Assembly: GCA_020633975.1 (NCBI GenBank)
Contig: JACKCR010000012.1
Span: forward strand, 45,046-109,045
DNA from: Candidatus Eiseniibacteriota bacterium
GTDB lineage: Bacteria > Eisenbacteria > RBG-16-71-46 > CAIMUX01
DNA length: 64,000 bases
Reading direction: 5' to 3'
Below the pieces are notes generated by a model. The model did no database searches. It was given only the letters and a program-made list of their open reading frames with translations, and had not been told where the DNA came from. Of the stretch, positions 25,038-33,621 are shown in pieces. Position 1 is the first letter of the stretch, and the number at the start of each line of letters is the position of its first letter. Made by a program: the position numbers and the translations under genes.

Positions 25038-27494
25038 TCAAAGTCGCTTCAAGACGAAGAGGGTCGTGTCATCCGCGAAGGAGTCGTCGAGGCTCGGATC
25101 GATCCGTTCCTGGATCTGCCCGATCAAGTCGCGCGGCGAGAGGTGTCGGTGCGATCCAAGAAACTCGAGGAGCTCCGGCTCCTGGAACGCGCCTTCTGGT
25201 CCCCCTTGTTCGACAACGCCGTCCGTAAAGACGAGTAGGATGTCGCCAGGCTCGAGGCGGACCGTTCCGACATCGTACTCGGCTCCGGGCACGATCCCGA
25301 GAACGGGGCCTCCATCCCGAAGACGCTCGATGGTGCCGTCTCGCCGGACGAGGACGGGGGGGCCGTGTCCGCCGTTTGCGTAGACGAGCTGGCTCTCCCA
25401 AGGCTCCCACCGGGCGGTGAACGCGGTCGCGAACCGTTCGGGGCGGTCGATCCCGCAGAGGCGATCGTTCAAGGTGGAGAGGATCTGGCCCGGGTGGCGG
25501 TTCGCATGCACTTCCGCTCGGAACGTCGCCTGGATGTTCGACATGAGGAGAGCCGCAGGGACGCCGTGTCCGGTCACGTCTGCGACGGCGAGGGCGAGGG
25601 ATCCGTCGGGTAGCGTTGCGCAGTCGTAGTAGTCCCCGCCAACGGCGAAGCACGGCTCGTTGAGGGCGGCGAGATCGAGCTTCGGCAGTTGCGGAATCTC
25701 CCGCGGGAGGAGACCGCGTTGGATGGAGCGGGCCACTTCGAGTTCTTCCGTGAGGTGGAGATGTCCCTCGCGCTCCACTTCGAGGAGAGCGTTCTCCAGC
25801 GCGAGCGCGGCCTGGGCTCTGAGGCCCTCGAGCAGATCGACGTCGGGCGCCGAGTATCGCTCGCCGTACAGACGCGGCCCGAGGACGACGACGCCGATAC
25901 GCCCTCTCGCCGACGTCAGAGGCAGGAACATGCGAGCGTTGACCTGTCTCAGCGCGGCGAGATCCGAGGTAGGTAGGTAGCCGTAGGGCAGGCCGTCTTC
26001 GAGCTCCGCTCTGCTCACCGGTCGGGTCAGGCGGAAGACCGGGTCCGCGACGTGCCTCGAGAGCTTGATCTGCGCGTCTTCCAAGTCCATCCCGATCGCG
26101 GCGCGAGTCGTGAGTTCGTCGTGCCGGGCCAGGAGGAGGACGGCACGTTCCACACGGAGAAGCGCATCGACCGAGTGCAGGATCGCCTGTCCCACGTCTT
26201 CGATTCCACGGGCCTCTTGCAGCTTCTGGGCCGTCTCGCGCAAGGGACGCTTGGTGTAGAACCGATCCGGGTAGATCCAGCGATCGACCTTGTCTTGGAG
26301 GTAGGACCGGAGCGGACTCATCAAGAGGAGGACGAAGCCCAGTGCGAGTGTCGTGCCGACACGCCCTTCGAGTCCGGTCGTTCCGCTCAAGGCGGCGCGG
26401 AGGGCGAAGAACGCCAGGAAGTAGACGAGGAGGAACGCGCTCGTGAGGGCGGAGTAGAGGAACCCGCGTTGGGCGAGGATTTCGGTGTCGACGATGCCGT
26501 GCCTCAGGATCGCGTATCCGAAAGTGACGGGCAGGAACACGAACGTCAGTGTCGCGAGACGATCTCCCGGCAGGTGGATGTCCGGCCGCGCGAGGTGCAC
26601 CAGCAGCACGATCAGGAGCGGCAGGAAGCCGAGCAGGCTTCCGACCAACGACAGCCGGAGCTTGGCCCGCACGACCGGCAATGGACTCGAGCGAAAGCTC
26701 CGCACGAACAGAAAGATCGCGAAGACCAGCGCGAGAATCCAGTAGGCGCTGCTTCCTGTCTCGACCCACATCTCGAGTTCGTTCCCGCCAGACGCCAGTG
26801 GGGCCTGGAGCAGGATCGGCAATGCGCTCAGGGGGCCGAGGACAGCGCCGGGTAGGTAGACGAAGAGGAGGATCCAGCGGTTCTCGTGGATCGCCCTCCT
26901 CTCGAACGGGAAGAGCAGGAAGAAGTGGAGGAGCACTCCCGGGATCGTCGCGGAGAGTGCACTCACGATCCCTCGGGCGATGAGTGGGGCGCCCGGAGTC
27001 GACGGCACGTAGGGTCGAAACGAGAGCACCGAGAGCGCGAAGCAGATTCCGAAGAAGACGAAACTGATTTCGCTGAACCGCTGCCTCAATACCCACGTTC
27101 CGATGAGCAGGGTGATTGCTGCGGTGATCGCTCGCGCAGCATCGACGGCCAGGTCGGTGCCAGAGAGTTGGGTCGGCCGCAGTTCGGTCTGGAACGTTTC
27201 TCCCTTCCGGAGTACGAGAAGGGCCGTCGGTTCGAGTCCGCGCGCCCGCAAGAAGGCCGAGGGGTCGCCCACTTCGGTCGTACGGGTTCCAGCGATGGCG
27301 ACGAGGCGATCTCCATCGCGCAGCCCTGCGTTCCAGGCAGGGCCGCCCTCCACCACGAGCCGAATCTCGGTGTCCCGCTCGCTCATTCCGAGCACCGCCC
27401 GTTCGGGCAGGCGGACCATTTCCATCGCCATGGCCAGGAGCGTGACGACGGCGAGTGCGACGAGGGCTCTCTGGAAGGCGCTGCGTATCCACAT
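25038..27494 (-). CDS. Membrane PDZ/GAF protein with SpoIIE-type PP2C phosphatase
   Basis: About 818 residues. A signal-like helix is followed by a PDZ domain (near 40-110, GGPAWNAGLRDGDRLVAIAG), eight or so membrane helices (near 115-385), a GAF domain (near 420-580) and a C-terminal PP2C-like phosphatase of the RsbU/SpoIIE type: AVGGDYYDCATLPDG, VADVTGHGVPAALLMS, LVFTDGVVEQ and SFADDTTLFVL supply the metal-binding aspartates. Such enzymes dephosphorylate an anti-sigma antagonist and set off partner switching. No anti-sigma or antagonist gene is adjacent. A PDZ sensor outside the membrane would make this a receptor phosphatase for envelope signals; that is inference. It starts with ATG and is divergent from flgF. 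Confidence 0.9.
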   Translation of the reverse strand: MWIRSAFQRALVALAVVTLLAMAMEMVRLPERAVLGMSERDTEIRLVVEGGPAWNAGLRDGDRLVAIAGTRTTEVGDPSAFLRARGLEPTALLVLRKGETFQTELRPTQLSGTDLAVDAARAITAAITLLIGTWVLRQRFSEISFVFFGICFALSVLSFRPYVPSTPGAPLIARGIVSALSATIPGVLLHFFLLFPFERRAIHENRWILLFVYLPGAVLGPLSALPILLQAPLASGGNELEMWVETGSSAYWILALVFAIFLFVRSFRSSPLPVVRAKLRLSLVGSLLGFLPLLIVLLVHLARPDIHLPGDRLATLTFVFLPVTFGYAILRHGIVDTEILAQRGFLYSALTSAFLLVYFLAFFALRAALSGTTGLEGRVGTTLALGFVLLLMSPLRSYLQDKVDRWIYPDRFYTKRPLRETAQKLQEARGIEDVGQAILHSVDALLRVERAVLLLARHDELTTRAAIGMDLEDAQIKLSRHVADPVFRLTRPVSRAELEDGLPYGYLPTSDLAALRQVNARMFLPLTSARGRIGVVVLGPRLYGERYSAPDVDLLEGLRAQAALALENALLEVEREGHLHLTEELEVARSIQRGLLPREIPQLPKLDLAALNEPCFAVGGDYYDCATLPDGSLALAVADVTGHGVPAALLMSNIQATFRAEVHANRHPGQILSTLNDRLCGIDRPERFATAFTARWEPWESQLVYANGGHGPPVLVRRDGTIERLRDGGPVLGIVPGAEYDVGTVRLEPGDILLVFTDGVVEQGGPEGAFQEPELLEFLGSHRHLSPRDLIGQIQERIDPSLDDSFADDTTLFVLKRL

Positions 27495-27799
27495 CGGCAG
27501 GTCTCCCGTGATCCGACTATCGCTGCACCGAAGGCCTCAAGTCCACGGGATCCCGTGCCGCCGGGGAAATCCTTGCCGCCGACCGGCAGAAAGTTGCCCG
27601 GCGTAGGCGTTGGCTGCCCGGGTTGGTTCGGCGTGCCCGGCGAAAACCGCCAGCTACCTCAACGGGTCTACCTGTCCCTAGAACTTCTGCCTGTGCTGAG
27701 ACTTGCCCCGTCCAAGGCCCCGCAGATGGGAGGGAGGAATCGGGCGTTCTCCACCGTTTGGCACGGGTCCTGCGATGCACCGTGAGGGGAGATACCCAT
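27495..27799. other. divergent intergenic region carrying the flgF sigma-54 promoter
   Basis: These 305 bases separate the SpoIIE-type gene from flgF. No gene is recognised. The key signal is a sigma-54 promoter at 27757-27776. The stretch before it is free for activator binding, but no repeated activator site could be identified by eye. Confidence 0.5.
27757..27776 (+). promoter_or_regulatory. sigma-54 promoter of the flgF operon
   Basis: TTTGGCACG (27757-27765), four bases, then CTGC (27770-27773): the -24 GG and -12 GC are ten bases apart, and TGGCACG-N4-yTGC matches the consensus at nearly every position. The start site would lie about 27785, leaving a leader of about 15 bases with GAGGGGAG before the ATG at 27800. 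Sigma-54 activators are encoded at 56144 and 62777, which is consistent. Confidence 0.82.
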
Positions 27800-28591
27800 A
27801 TGAACCGAGGAATTCGGGTCTCCGCCGCGGCGCTAACCCCGTTGGCCCGGGCACAGGAGATCCTCGCAAACAACCTGGCGAACGTCTCGACGACCGGCTT
27901 CCGCGAAGACCGGGTCGGGTTCGAGCGTCTGCTCGCGACGACCGCGCAGCCTGGAACCGGAGGCGCGAATGCTGGCGTGCAGCCGGGTGGCGCGGCTCCG
28001 ACCGGCGCTGGAGCGACCGGGGGCCCGAACGCAGCCGGCGCCTTGGGTGCTGCGCCGGCGTTGGGAAGAAAGGTCGACCTCGAAGCGGGAGCTCTCGATA
28101 CGACGGGTGGTCCTCTCGACCTCGCCATCGTCGGTCCCGGGTTCTTCACCGTGCAGACTCCGGACGGTCCCGCCTATACACGCGACGGATCGTTCTCGCT
28201 GGACGCGGAAGGTCAACTCGTCCACCGAAGCGGCAACCCGCTCATGGGAGAAGGCGGTCCGATCACTCTCGCTGCCGGTTCCGTGTTCGAGGTGGATACC
28301 GATGGAACCGTGCGAGTGGACGGAGAGGCGCAGGGTCGTCTCCAAGTCGTCTCGTTCACCGATCCGACGACGCTTCGGCATGCCGGGCGAGGACTCCTCG
28401 CATCGGATGTTCCGGGCGAGCCGATCGAGACCGCGCGGGTCGTGCAAGGTTCGCTCGAGTCGTCGAACGTCGATCCGGTGGGCACGATGGTCGAGATGAT
28501 GACCGTGCTTCGCAGCTTCGAGGCGAATCACAACGCGCTCATGACGCAGGACCAGACGCTCGCACAGCTCGTGCGTTGGGCGTCGACGTAG
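27800..28591 (+). CDS. flgF: Flagellar basal-body rod protein FlgF
   Basis: About 263 residues. FlgF and FlgG are the proximal and distal rod proteins. The N-terminal motif LTPLARAQEILANNLANVST is typical of rod/hook proteins (ANNLAN); the middle has GPGFFTVQTPDGPAYTRDGS and the end NVDPVGTMVEMMTVLRSFEA. A Gly/Ala/Pro-rich insert lies near residues 52-95. The first gene of the operon, it follows the sigma-54 promoter directly; ATG 27800 has GAGGGGAG upstream and the longer frame would start before the promoter. It is distinguished from FlgG by gene order. Confidence 0.88.
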   Translation: MNRGIRVSAAALTPLARAQEILANNLANVSTTGFREDRVGFERLLATTAQPGTGGANAGVQPGGAAPTGAGATGGPNAAGALGAAPALGRKVDLEAGALDTTGGPLDLAIVGPGFFTVQTPDGPAYTRDGSFSLDAEGQLVHRSGNPLMGEGGPITLAAGSVFEVDTDGTVRVDGEAQGRLQVVSFTDPTTLRHAGRGLLASDVPGEPIETARVVQGSLESSNVDPVGTMVEMMTVLRSFEANHNALMTQDQTLAQLVRWAST

Positions 28592-28634
28592 TTTCGATCG
28601 GTTCTAGGACCGGTCCTCAGGAGGTAGGAACAGG

Positions 28635-29420
28635 ATGCTCCGTGCCATGCGCAGCGCCGCTTCAGGGATGAAGGCGCAGCAGCTCTATCTCGACACCGTG
28701 GCGAACAACCTCGCCAACGTGAACACGACCGGGTTCAAGCGCGCCCGGATCGGTTTCGAGGACCTCCTCTACCAACAGGTATCCGCCCCAGGCGATGGAA
28801 CCGAGGGTACAAAGCCCGCGGGACTCGAGGTCGGTCACGGAAGCCGCGCCATCGACACGCAACGGATCCTCTCGCAGGGAGACTCCGAGGTGACGGAGAA
28901 TCCGCTCGACCTCCTGATCCAGGGAGACGGCTTCTTCCAGGTGACCCGCCCGGACGGAACACAAGCCTACCTCCGGGATGGCTCCTTCCGCCTCGATGCG
29001 AACGGAAGGATCGTCACCGCGAATGGATACGTTCTCCAGCCCGAGATCTCCCTCCCGCAGGACACGGTCAGCTTGGCGGTCACCGAAGATGGACGGGTCT
29101 TCGTGGAGCAGGACGGAACTCCTGGCTCGACCGAGATCGGCCAGATCCTCCTCGCCCGGTTCACGAACCCCGCCGGACTCACGGCAGAAGGTCAGAACCT
29201 CTATCGAGAGACCGGTGCGAGCGGGACGGCGCAGCTCTCCGCGCCCGGTGAACTCGGAGTCGGCACCATGATCCAGGGTGCGCTCGAGCGATCGAATGTC
29301 CAGGTGGTCGAGGAAATGATCCACATGATCGTGGCCCAGCGCGCGTTCGAGGTGAACTCGAAGGCGGTCGAGTCTGCGGACTCGATGATGCGAACCGCGG
29401 TCAACATGAGGCCGGCGTAG
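28635..29420 (+). CDS. flgG: Flagellar distal rod protein FlgG
   Basis: About 261 residues, the usual length. Strong family motifs: MKAQQLYLDTVANNLANVNT at the front, IDTQRILSQGDSEVTENPLD, QGDGFFQVTRPDGTQAYLRD in the middle, and LERSNVQVVEEMIHMIVAQR followed by FEVNSKAVESADSMM at the end. It follows flgF by 43 bases with a strong AGGAGGTAGG ribosome site. FlgG forms the distal rod that the P and L rings surround, encoded just downstream. Confidence 0.96.
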   Translation: MLRAMRSAASGMKAQQLYLDTVANNLANVNTTGFKRARIGFEDLLYQQVSAPGDGTEGTKPAGLEVGHGSRAIDTQRILSQGDSEVTENPLDLLIQGDGFFQVTRPDGTQAYLRDGSFRLDANGRIVTANGYVLQPEISLPQDTVSLAVTEDGRVFVEQDGTPGSTEIGQILLARFTNPAGLTAEGQNLYRETGASGTAQLSAPGELGVGTMIQGALERSNVQVVEEMIHMIVAQRAFEVNSKAVESADSMMRTAVNMRPA

Positions 29421-29536
29421 TGACGAGGCTTCGTGAGAGATGTGCCCTCCTTCCTTGGGGAAGAGAGCGGCGGGCGCCAGGGATGGCGATGTGGACAGGA
29501 CCGAGCTCTCCGGGAAACCGGGGGGAACGGGCTCGG

Positions 29537-30355
29537 ATGGGTTCGCAGAGACGGAGTCTCCCGCCGCTTCCTTTCCTTGGGAAGGGCCGGCTCATTACCT
29601 CGCTCACGCTGCCTATCGTGGCAGGGATGCTGCTCGTGTCGGCCGGCGTGAGCTTTGCTCAGAACGAGGCACCTGCCGACTCCGCGAGGGAAACGGTGTC
29701 TACACCTGCCACTCCGACCGGGTCGTCGGTCTCCTTCCTCGCCGGTATCGAAGACGAGCTCCGGCTCGAATGCGGTCACATCGATCTTCGCGTCGACTGG
29801 TCGATCACGGAGTCGATGCAAGTGCGGCTGGCGTCCCTCATCGATGCGGAGGTCACGCGCGTGCAGGGAGACGGATGCAGCGACCGCGTCGTCGTCCAGG
29901 TGTCGGGCGGGGATGGCAAGAGTACGAACCGGTATCTGGTTTCGGGTGATGTCGAGATCTGGGGTAGCGGGCTTCGCGCCGCGCGCACTCTCCGGCCCGG
30001 GACTCTGCTCTCGTTCGAGGACGTGACAGAGGGTGAGGGTTGGTTTCCTCCGTCTGCCTATGGGGAGCCGATCACGAGCGCCGAAGGTTCGTACCTAGTG
30101 CGCGGCGTGGCCGCAGGGAAAGTCATTTCCAAAGGCGACCTCAGCGCTCCGCCGCTCGTGCGCCGCGGAGAGACGGTACGAGTCATCTACCGCGGTCCCG
30201 GACTCGAGCTCCGGACGCTCGGAACCGTCCGCAAGGATGGATGGATGGGAGACCGGCTCGAGGTACGGGCCGACGGTGCACAGCACGACTGCACTGGAGT
30301 CGTTTCGGGACCAGACGTCGTCGAGGTCGATAGCAACCAGGGGAGGCAGCGATGA
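29537..30355 (+). CDS. flgA: Flagellar P-ring assembly chaperone FlgA
   Basis: About 272 residues. FlgA helps FlgI form the periplasmic P ring. After a signal helix (LITSLTLPIVAGMLLVSAG) the protein shows the SAF-like C-terminal region: AARTLRPGTLLSFEDVTEGE, YLVRGVAAGKVISKGDLSA and VYRGPGLELRTLG-type strands. ATG 29537 is preferred, but the frame is open back to a GTG at 29420 that overlaps the flgG stop, and the true start is uncertain; the visible n-region is long either way. It overlaps flgH by four bases. Confidence 0.78.
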   Translation: MGSQRRSLPPLPFLGKGRLITSLTLPIVAGMLLVSAGVSFAQNEAPADSARETVSTPATPTGSSVSFLAGIEDELRLECGHIDLRVDWSITESMQVRLASLIDAEVTRVQGDGCSDRVVVQVSGGDGKSTNRYLVSGDVEIWGSGLRAARTLRPGTLLSFEDVTEGEGWFPPSAYGEPITSAEGSYLVRGVAAGKVISKGDLSAPPLVRRGETVRVIYRGPGLELRTLGTVRKDGWMGDRLEVRADGAQHDCTGVVSGPDVVEVDSNQGRQR

Positions 30356-31161
30356 GGAAGTGGTTCGGCGGTGGAGGTTCCGAGGAAAGCGACGAGTCGC
30401 CGGGAACCTTCGGCAACCTCGCGTTGGATCGCGTGCTGCCCCAGGCTCGGGGCCCATTGATCCGCGAGAACATCGCGACCGTGCCGGTCCGGCTGGAGAG
30501 CCCCGCGAGGCAAACTCCGGACGATCCGCCTCTTCCTCGCCGCGGCTTCCTTCGCGTCGCCGTTTACTTCTCGCTCGCGATCGCTTTCGCGATGGGCGCG
30601 ATGACCAGTGCGGCGCCCTTGGCTCACGCGTCTGACGACGGCTCTCTCTGGGATGCCCGCACCGGGTTCCGGTATACGAATCGGAAGGCGATGCGCGTTG
30701 GTGACGTGATCACGGTACGGGTCGAGGAGAGTTCGAGCGGTAGCAACAAGTCCTCGCTCTCCACATCCAAGGAGCACAAGCTGGAAGCAGGTGGCGGTCC
30801 CGGCACTGGCAAGCTCGACTTCCTGCCGCTCTTCGGCTTCGACTCCAACATGAAGAACGAACTCGACGGGAGCGGTGCCGTCTCCGTGTCTGGCAAGCTC
30901 ACGACGACACTCACCGTAACCGTTCGCGAGATCCTCCCGAATGGTCATCTCGTGGTCGAAGGATCTCGTCTCATCACCCTCAACGGGGAAGAGGAGCGCG
31001 TTTCGCTTCACGGCGTCGCACGTCCCGAGGACGTCCGCTCCGACAACTCCATCCTCTCGACCCAGCTTTCCGAAGTCCGGATCGATTACGACGGCAAGGG
31101 GATCGGGCGGAACTCCGCAAAGCCCGGAATCCTCCAGCGCGTTCTCGGATGGATCTTCTGA
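30352..31161 (+). CDS. flgH: Flagellar L-ring protein FlgH, without lipobox
   Basis: About 269 residues. The mature part is FlgH-like: SLWDARTGFRYTNRKAMRVG followed by DVITVRVEESSSGSNKSS, then LTTTLTVTVREILPNGHLVVEG and SNNSILSTQLSEVRIDY-type strands. FlgH normally is a lipoprotein, yet this one has no cysteine anywhere. Instead a 62-residue charged front precedes PRRGFLRVAVYFSLAIAFA, a helix with a twin-arginine-like RRGFLR at about 63-68, then LAHASDD as a likely cleavage site. ATG 30352 overlaps the flgA stop (ATGA) with GGGGAGG upstream, so the long front is probably real. Confidence 0.85.
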   Translation: MRKWFGGGGSEESDESPGTFGNLALDRVLPQARGPLIRENIATVPVRLESPARQTPDDPPLPRRGFLRVAVYFSLAIAFAMGAMTSAAPLAHASDDGSLWDARTGFRYTNRKAMRVGDVITVRVEESSSGSNKSSLSTSKEHKLEAGGGPGTGKLDFLPLFGFDSNMKNELDGSGAVSVSGKLTTTLTVTVREILPNGHLVVEGSRLITLNGEEERVSLHGVARPEDVRSDNSILSTQLSEVRIDYDGKGIGRNSAKPGILQRVLGWIF

Positions 31162-32354
31162 TGCACACGACGGGGCACCACTCGAAGCGGCCCGTGTCGC
31201 ACCTACGGGGTGGCCGATCGAAGCCGTGGCTTGCGCGCTCCCAGCGACTCGTTCTGCCGCTGCTTCTCGCAACGTCGGGGCTCACGCTGTTGGCGCCGTG
31301 CCTCGCTCCATCTGATGCAGAGGCTGCGCGCATTCGAGACATCGCTCAGTTCCGTGGGATCCGTGAGAACCAGCTCGTCGGCTATGGACTCGTCATGGGG
31401 CTCGATGGGACCGGAGACCGGAAAGGTACCGGCTTCACCCTTCGTTCCATGAGCAACCTCCTCGAAAGCGTCGGGCTCACCGTGTCCCCCGAGGAGATGA
31501 ATGTCAAAAACGTCGCGGCGGTCATGGTCACCGCGACCCTTCCCGCTTTCTCCAAGCGAGGCGGACGGATCGACGTGACGGTTGCCTCGATCGGGGACGC
31601 TAGCTCGCTCGAGGGCGGCATCCTGGTCCAGACTCCGCTCGAAGGGGCTGACGGTCGGGTCTACGCCGTCGCCCAGGGGCCGGTCAGCGTCGGTGGGTTC
31701 AGCGCTGACTCACCCGGAGGAAGTACCGTTTCGCAGAATCAGGTCACCGTCGGGAGAATTCCCGATGGAGCGCTCGTCGAGCAGGAGATCCTGTCCGAGG
31801 GGTTCGCCAACGACCATCTGGAGCTTGCCCTCCATCGTCCCGACATCACGACCGCGGACCGCGTCGCGCGCGCGATCGAGAGCATCAAGCCAGGCACGAT
31901 CGCAGTCGACCCGGCCACCGTTCGCGTTCCTGCGGACAGCACGGACTCCTGGGTGTCGCTCATGGCGCAAATCGGCGATCTCAAGGTGGATCCCGCTTCG
32001 CCCGCGCGGATCGTGGTCAACGAGCGGACGGGCACCATCGTGGCCGGTGGCGAGGTGAAGGTGCGGCCTGTCGCGATCGCTCACGGCAACCTCTCGATCC
32101 GGATCGAGAACGTGACGGATGTCTACCAGCCCGGGCCGTTCTCGCCCGACGGCGCGACGACTGCCACTGCGGACCAGTCGAACATCGACGTCTCCCAGGA
32201 CCGTGCGAGGTTCGTCGCACTTCCGAGCAGCTCGTCGATCGCGGAGTTGGCCGAAGCCCTCAATACGCTCGGGGTGACGCCGCGAGACGTCATCGCGATC
32301 TTCCAGGCGCTGAAGGAAGCAGGCGCTCTCGACGCCGAGCTTCTGATTCTCTGA
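31161..32354 (+). CDS. flgI: Flagellar P-ring protein FlgI
   Basis: About 397 residues. FlgI forms the periplasmic ring around the rod. An export signal with a long front (LVLPLLLATSGLTLLAPCL) precedes the family core: ARIRDIAQFRGIRENQLVGY, GLDGTGDRKGTGFTLRSMSN, MNVKNVAAVMVTATLPAFSK and GTIVAGGEVKVRPVAIAHG. The end LGVTPRDVIAIFQALKEAGA is typical. ATG 31161 overlaps the flgH stop (TGATG); an ATG four codons earlier overlaps more. Length fits the family. Confidence 0.95.
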   Translation: MHTTGHHSKRPVSHLRGGRSKPWLARSQRLVLPLLLATSGLTLLAPCLAPSDAEAARIRDIAQFRGIRENQLVGYGLVMGLDGTGDRKGTGFTLRSMSNLLESVGLTVSPEEMNVKNVAAVMVTATLPAFSKRGGRIDVTVASIGDASSLEGGILVQTPLEGADGRVYAVAQGPVSVGGFSADSPGGSTVSQNQVTVGRIPDGALVEQEILSEGFANDHLELALHRPDITTADRVARAIESIKPGTIAVDPATVRVPADSTDSWVSLMAQIGDLKVDPASPARIVVNERTGTIVAGGEVKVRPVAIAHGNLSIRIENVTDVYQPGPFSPDGATTATADQSNIDVSQDRARFVALPSSSSIAELAEALNTLGVTPRDVIAIFQALKEAGALDAELLIL

Positions 32355-32387
32355 CCTGTCGGCTGCTGGGCCGGAGGAGACGTAGAG

Positions 32388-33533
32388 TTGGACCCGATCC
32401 GCATCTCGAACGCCGCGTTCGGGCAACAGCCCCAGGCGTCGTCTCTGTCTGGGACCCGTCCCGATGCGGAAGCGTTCGATGCGCTGCTTCGCTCGCAGAT
32501 CGGCGACGAGTCGGGGATCGGTTCTGCCGAGTTGATCCCGCTGGGCGGTGGTGAGCGTGTGGGTGGATCGCATCCGCTGACCAACAGCGCGCTCGGATCC
32601 CGCAGCGGCGCAGCAACGGGCTCCGTTGCTCCCGAGACCAAGTTCTACTCCCTCGACGACCAGCAGAAGCCTACCGGGGTCGAGGCGCATCGTCTCGAGA
32701 TGGAAATGCGCGCTGCCTTCCTTCGCGAGATGCTCGCACCGCTCGTCGACGCGCTGTCTTCCGGACTGACTGGGCAAGGCTCGATGGCCGGCCAGGACGT
32801 GTACGAGTACTTCGTCGGGCAGGCGATGTCCCAGCCGCTCGCATCCGCATGGCCCCTTCCGGCCATGGTCGATCCCGGTGCGCTGAGCCAGAGCCCCGCT
32901 GGAGCTTCCGTGCCAGGTATCGGGGGCCCGACTGCTGGCCGCGACCCGCGACTTGCCGCGAGTCTGCTGGCGAGGAATCCGGCAGCTTCCGCCCTTCCCG
33001 CGGCCTCTGCATCTCAGCACACGCCCGTGACGCGAACGGTGAACGTCACGTCGACGGTGCCGGCAGGAAAGGACGCGGCGTCGTTCGATCCGGCGTCCTC
33101 TCGCCGGGTCGCTTCGCAACCGATGGACCTCACGCACAGATCGCATGGCGGGAGTTCGGTCGACGAACTCGTGTCCAGCGTCGCGCGCGAGTTCGCGCTG
33201 CCGGAGAGCTTGCTCCACGCCGTGGTTCAGGTCGAATCGAGTGGGAACCCGCGCGCAGTGTCTCCCAAGGGGGCCCGGGGCCTGATGCAGCTCATGCCCG
33301 CGACGGCACGGGAACTCGGGGTGACCGACTCGTTCGATCCCGAGCAGAACCTCCGCGGAGGGGCAGCCTACCTCGCGAAGCAGATCGAACGCTTTGGCGA
33401 TCTACCGCGCGCACTCGCCGCATACAACGCCGGGCCTGGCGCTGTGCAGAAGCACGGCGGTGTGCCGCCCTATCGGGAGACGCAGCACTATGTTTCCCGG
33501 GTCATGGGCTTGGCGGAGCAGCTCGAGCAGTAG
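32388..33533 (+). CDS. flgJ: FlgJ-like rod protein with lytic transglycosylase domain
   Basis: About 381 residues. The N-terminal half carries a rod-binding-protein (FlgJ) region: HRLEMEMRAAFLREMLAPLV and YEYFVGQAMSQPLA. A variable linker of about 100 residues, rich in Pro, Ala and Ser, follows. The C-terminal 120 residues are a lytic transglycosylase of the SLT type: QVESSGNPRAVSPKGARGLM with the catalytic Glu near 283, QLMPATARELG and ALAAYNAGPGAVQKHGG. It would cut peptidoglycan to let the rod through. In E. coli the FlgJ C-terminus is an N-acetylglucosaminidase instead. The TTG start follows GGAGGAGACGTAGAG. Last gene of the flgF run. Confidence 0.9.
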   Translation: MDPIRISNAAFGQQPQASSLSGTRPDAEAFDALLRSQIGDESGIGSAELIPLGGGERVGGSHPLTNSALGSRSGAATGSVAPETKFYSLDDQQKPTGVEAHRLEMEMRAAFLREMLAPLVDALSSGLTGQGSMAGQDVYEYFVGQAMSQPLASAWPLPAMVDPGALSQSPAGASVPGIGGPTAGRDPRLAASLLARNPAASALPAASASQHTPVTRTVNVTSTVPAGKDAASFDPASSRRVASQPMDLTHRSHGGSSVDELVSSVAREFALPESLLHAVVQVESSGNPRAVSPKGARGLMQLMPATARELGVTDSFDPEQNLRGGAAYLAKQIERFGDLPRALAAYNAGPGAVQKHGGVPPYRETQHYVSRVMGLAEQLEQ

Positions 33534-33621
33534 GCCGCAGTCCAGTCGAGTCGCTCCAGGACGCGGGGTCGCAGGATCTGTCGCGAGCTCCTCTCGTCTC
33601 GACTCCTCACGCTTCGACTCC

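Noticed and set aside
29420-29536. GTG at 29420 as the start of flgA
   Set aside because: It would add 39 residues with no export character before the signal helix; kept as an alternative only, because it overlaps the flgG stop.
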